Shown one piece after another: positions 63,417 through 64,000 of a stretch of 64,000 nt of DNA. The translations under genes and the position numbers were made by a program. The notes under the pieces were generated by a model, which did not search any database, was not told the DNA's origin, and saw only the letters and a list, made by a program, of their open reading frames with translations. This stretch comes from Leuctra nigra. Taxonomy: Eukaryota > Arthropoda > Insecta > Plecoptera > Leuctridae. How positions within the stretch are numbered: the first letter of the stretch is position 1; each line of letters begins with the position of its first letter. The DNA lies in NCBI GenBank assembly GCA_934045905.1, contig OW203771.1, positions 24,188,069-24,252,068 on the forward strand, read 5' to 3'.

Positions 63417-63616
63417 NNNNNNNNNNNNNNNNNNNNNNNNNNNNNNNNNNNNNNNNNNNNNNNNNNNNNNNNNNNNNNNNNNNNNNNNNNNNNNNNNNNN
63501 NNNNNNNNNNNNNNNNNNNNNNNNNNNNNNNNNNNNNNNNNNNNNNNNNNNNNNNNNNNNNNNNNNNNNNNNNNNNNNNNNNNNNNNNNNNNNNNNNNNN
63601 NNNNNNNNNNNNNNNN
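63417..63616. other. Assembly gap (200 N)
   Basis: Exactly 200 Ns, probably a scaffolding placeholder. Confidence 1.
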
Positions 63617-63709
63617 CTGCTTCCATTCCAGGTTCGATTCCATCGCAACTCTTTCCCGCCTATTTGGAATTCTCTAGTTGAAAATCTAATGTGACTAAAA
63701 AATTAAGAA

Positions 63710-63789
63710 GAGATAAAATAACATACACTTTTGCCAATCTTGAATGACGACGATTCCGTTGTTTCTTGTGAGATGTCTTGTAACTTGAT
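63710..63789 (-). other. Homologue of the Gr gene A 3' UTR
   Basis: The minus strand reads aagttacaagacatctcacaa, caacggaatcgtcg and cattcaagatt, matching the sequence just after the Gr gene A stop (43040-43105). It suggests the 3' end of another Gr gene whose last exon lies right of the family-2 insertion at 63790. Confidence 0.45.
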
Positions 63790-64000
63790 CTAGTGGAGCG
63801 GTCGCTCCACCCAGCCAAGTCGTACTGTACACTCACACTCACTCAACATACCGTAAATGCCTAATAAAATGAGGAGCCAGACCAACTACTTTTACTGTAG
63901 GGTAATTCCATCTCAGAACCACCAAAAAATCGCGAAAATTTTCATGATTCCTTCCGATTTTGATCAAACTTTGTGAAGTTGTTGTTAAAAGCAAAGCTAC
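63790..64000 (+). mobile_element. CTCCAC-hairpin family copy, continuing past the window
   Basis: It starts ctagtggagcggtcgctcc followed by agccaagtcgtact, as at 7461, and is inserted in the Gr 3' UTR homologue. Confidence 0.55.

Noticed and set aside
63348..63681. ORFs across the N gap
   Set aside because: They consist of undetermined residues.

Overview
The window is nuclear DNA from an animal, almost certainly an insect. It is AT-rich, with spliced genes, insect-type gustatory receptor (Gr) exons, a Ty3-type LTR retrotransposon, tRNA-derived SINEs and rolling-circle (Helitron/Helentron-like) elements. A hemipteran with a TE-laden genome, such as a planthopper, is my guess from the repeat style; that is inference only. 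No prokaryotic gene organisation is present.

Three host loci can be supported, all on the minus strand. (1) A secreted alpha-carbonic anhydrase (CA): exon 1 at 34550-34577 (signal peptide, TATA box just upstream), exon 2 at 18948-18998, exon 3 at 13341-13508, later exons not found. Splice phases agree (all phase 1) and the joined product reads as a signal peptide plus a canonical CA amino terminus. (2) Gr gene A: four exons, 46287-47228, 46143-46211, 44312-44401 and 43114-43161, about 382 residues, complete. (3) Gr gene B: exons 58485-59426, 57906-57974 and 52806-52895; its last exon is not seen. A 3' UTR homologue at about 63710-63789 suggests a third Gr gene beyond the right edge.

The most unusual structure is CA intron 2 (13509-18947). 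It is built almost entirely of two tandem arrays, each grown from one of the intron's own splice junctions. About 57 copies of a 37-bp unit carry the donor-side sequence, and about 37.5 copies of a 90-bp unit carry the acceptor plus the first 56 bases of exon 3. The 90-bp unit is 30 codons and open, so splicing to upstream acceptor copies could add repeats of a CA amino-terminal module.

CA intron 1 (18999-34549) is a stack of nested transposons: a rolling-circle element W (19160-30923) split by an 8.3-kb inverted-repeat element A (19317-27657), by a second rolling-circle copy X holding a third copy Y, and by a 360-bp insert. A itself holds another rolling-circle copy and a 2.1-kb inverted-repeat element B. 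Other copies serve as empty sites and fix the insertion points to the base.

Layout: 1-2090 no gene seen; 2093-2248 LINE remnant; 2249-11452 two large non-autonomous elements carrying ETS/CRE-like motifs, with a solo LTR, a rolling-circle copy, a TIR insertion and a hAT-like insertion nested in them; 11453-13340 a rolling-circle fragment, then AT-rich DNA; 13341-34630 the CA gene; 35078-39716 an intact Ty3-type retrotransposon about 0.5 kb upstream of the CA promoter; 40100-40975 an inverted-repeat element; 43005-59570 the Gr genes, with TEs in their introns and spacer; 60445-64000 more element copies, with 200 Ns at 63417-63616.
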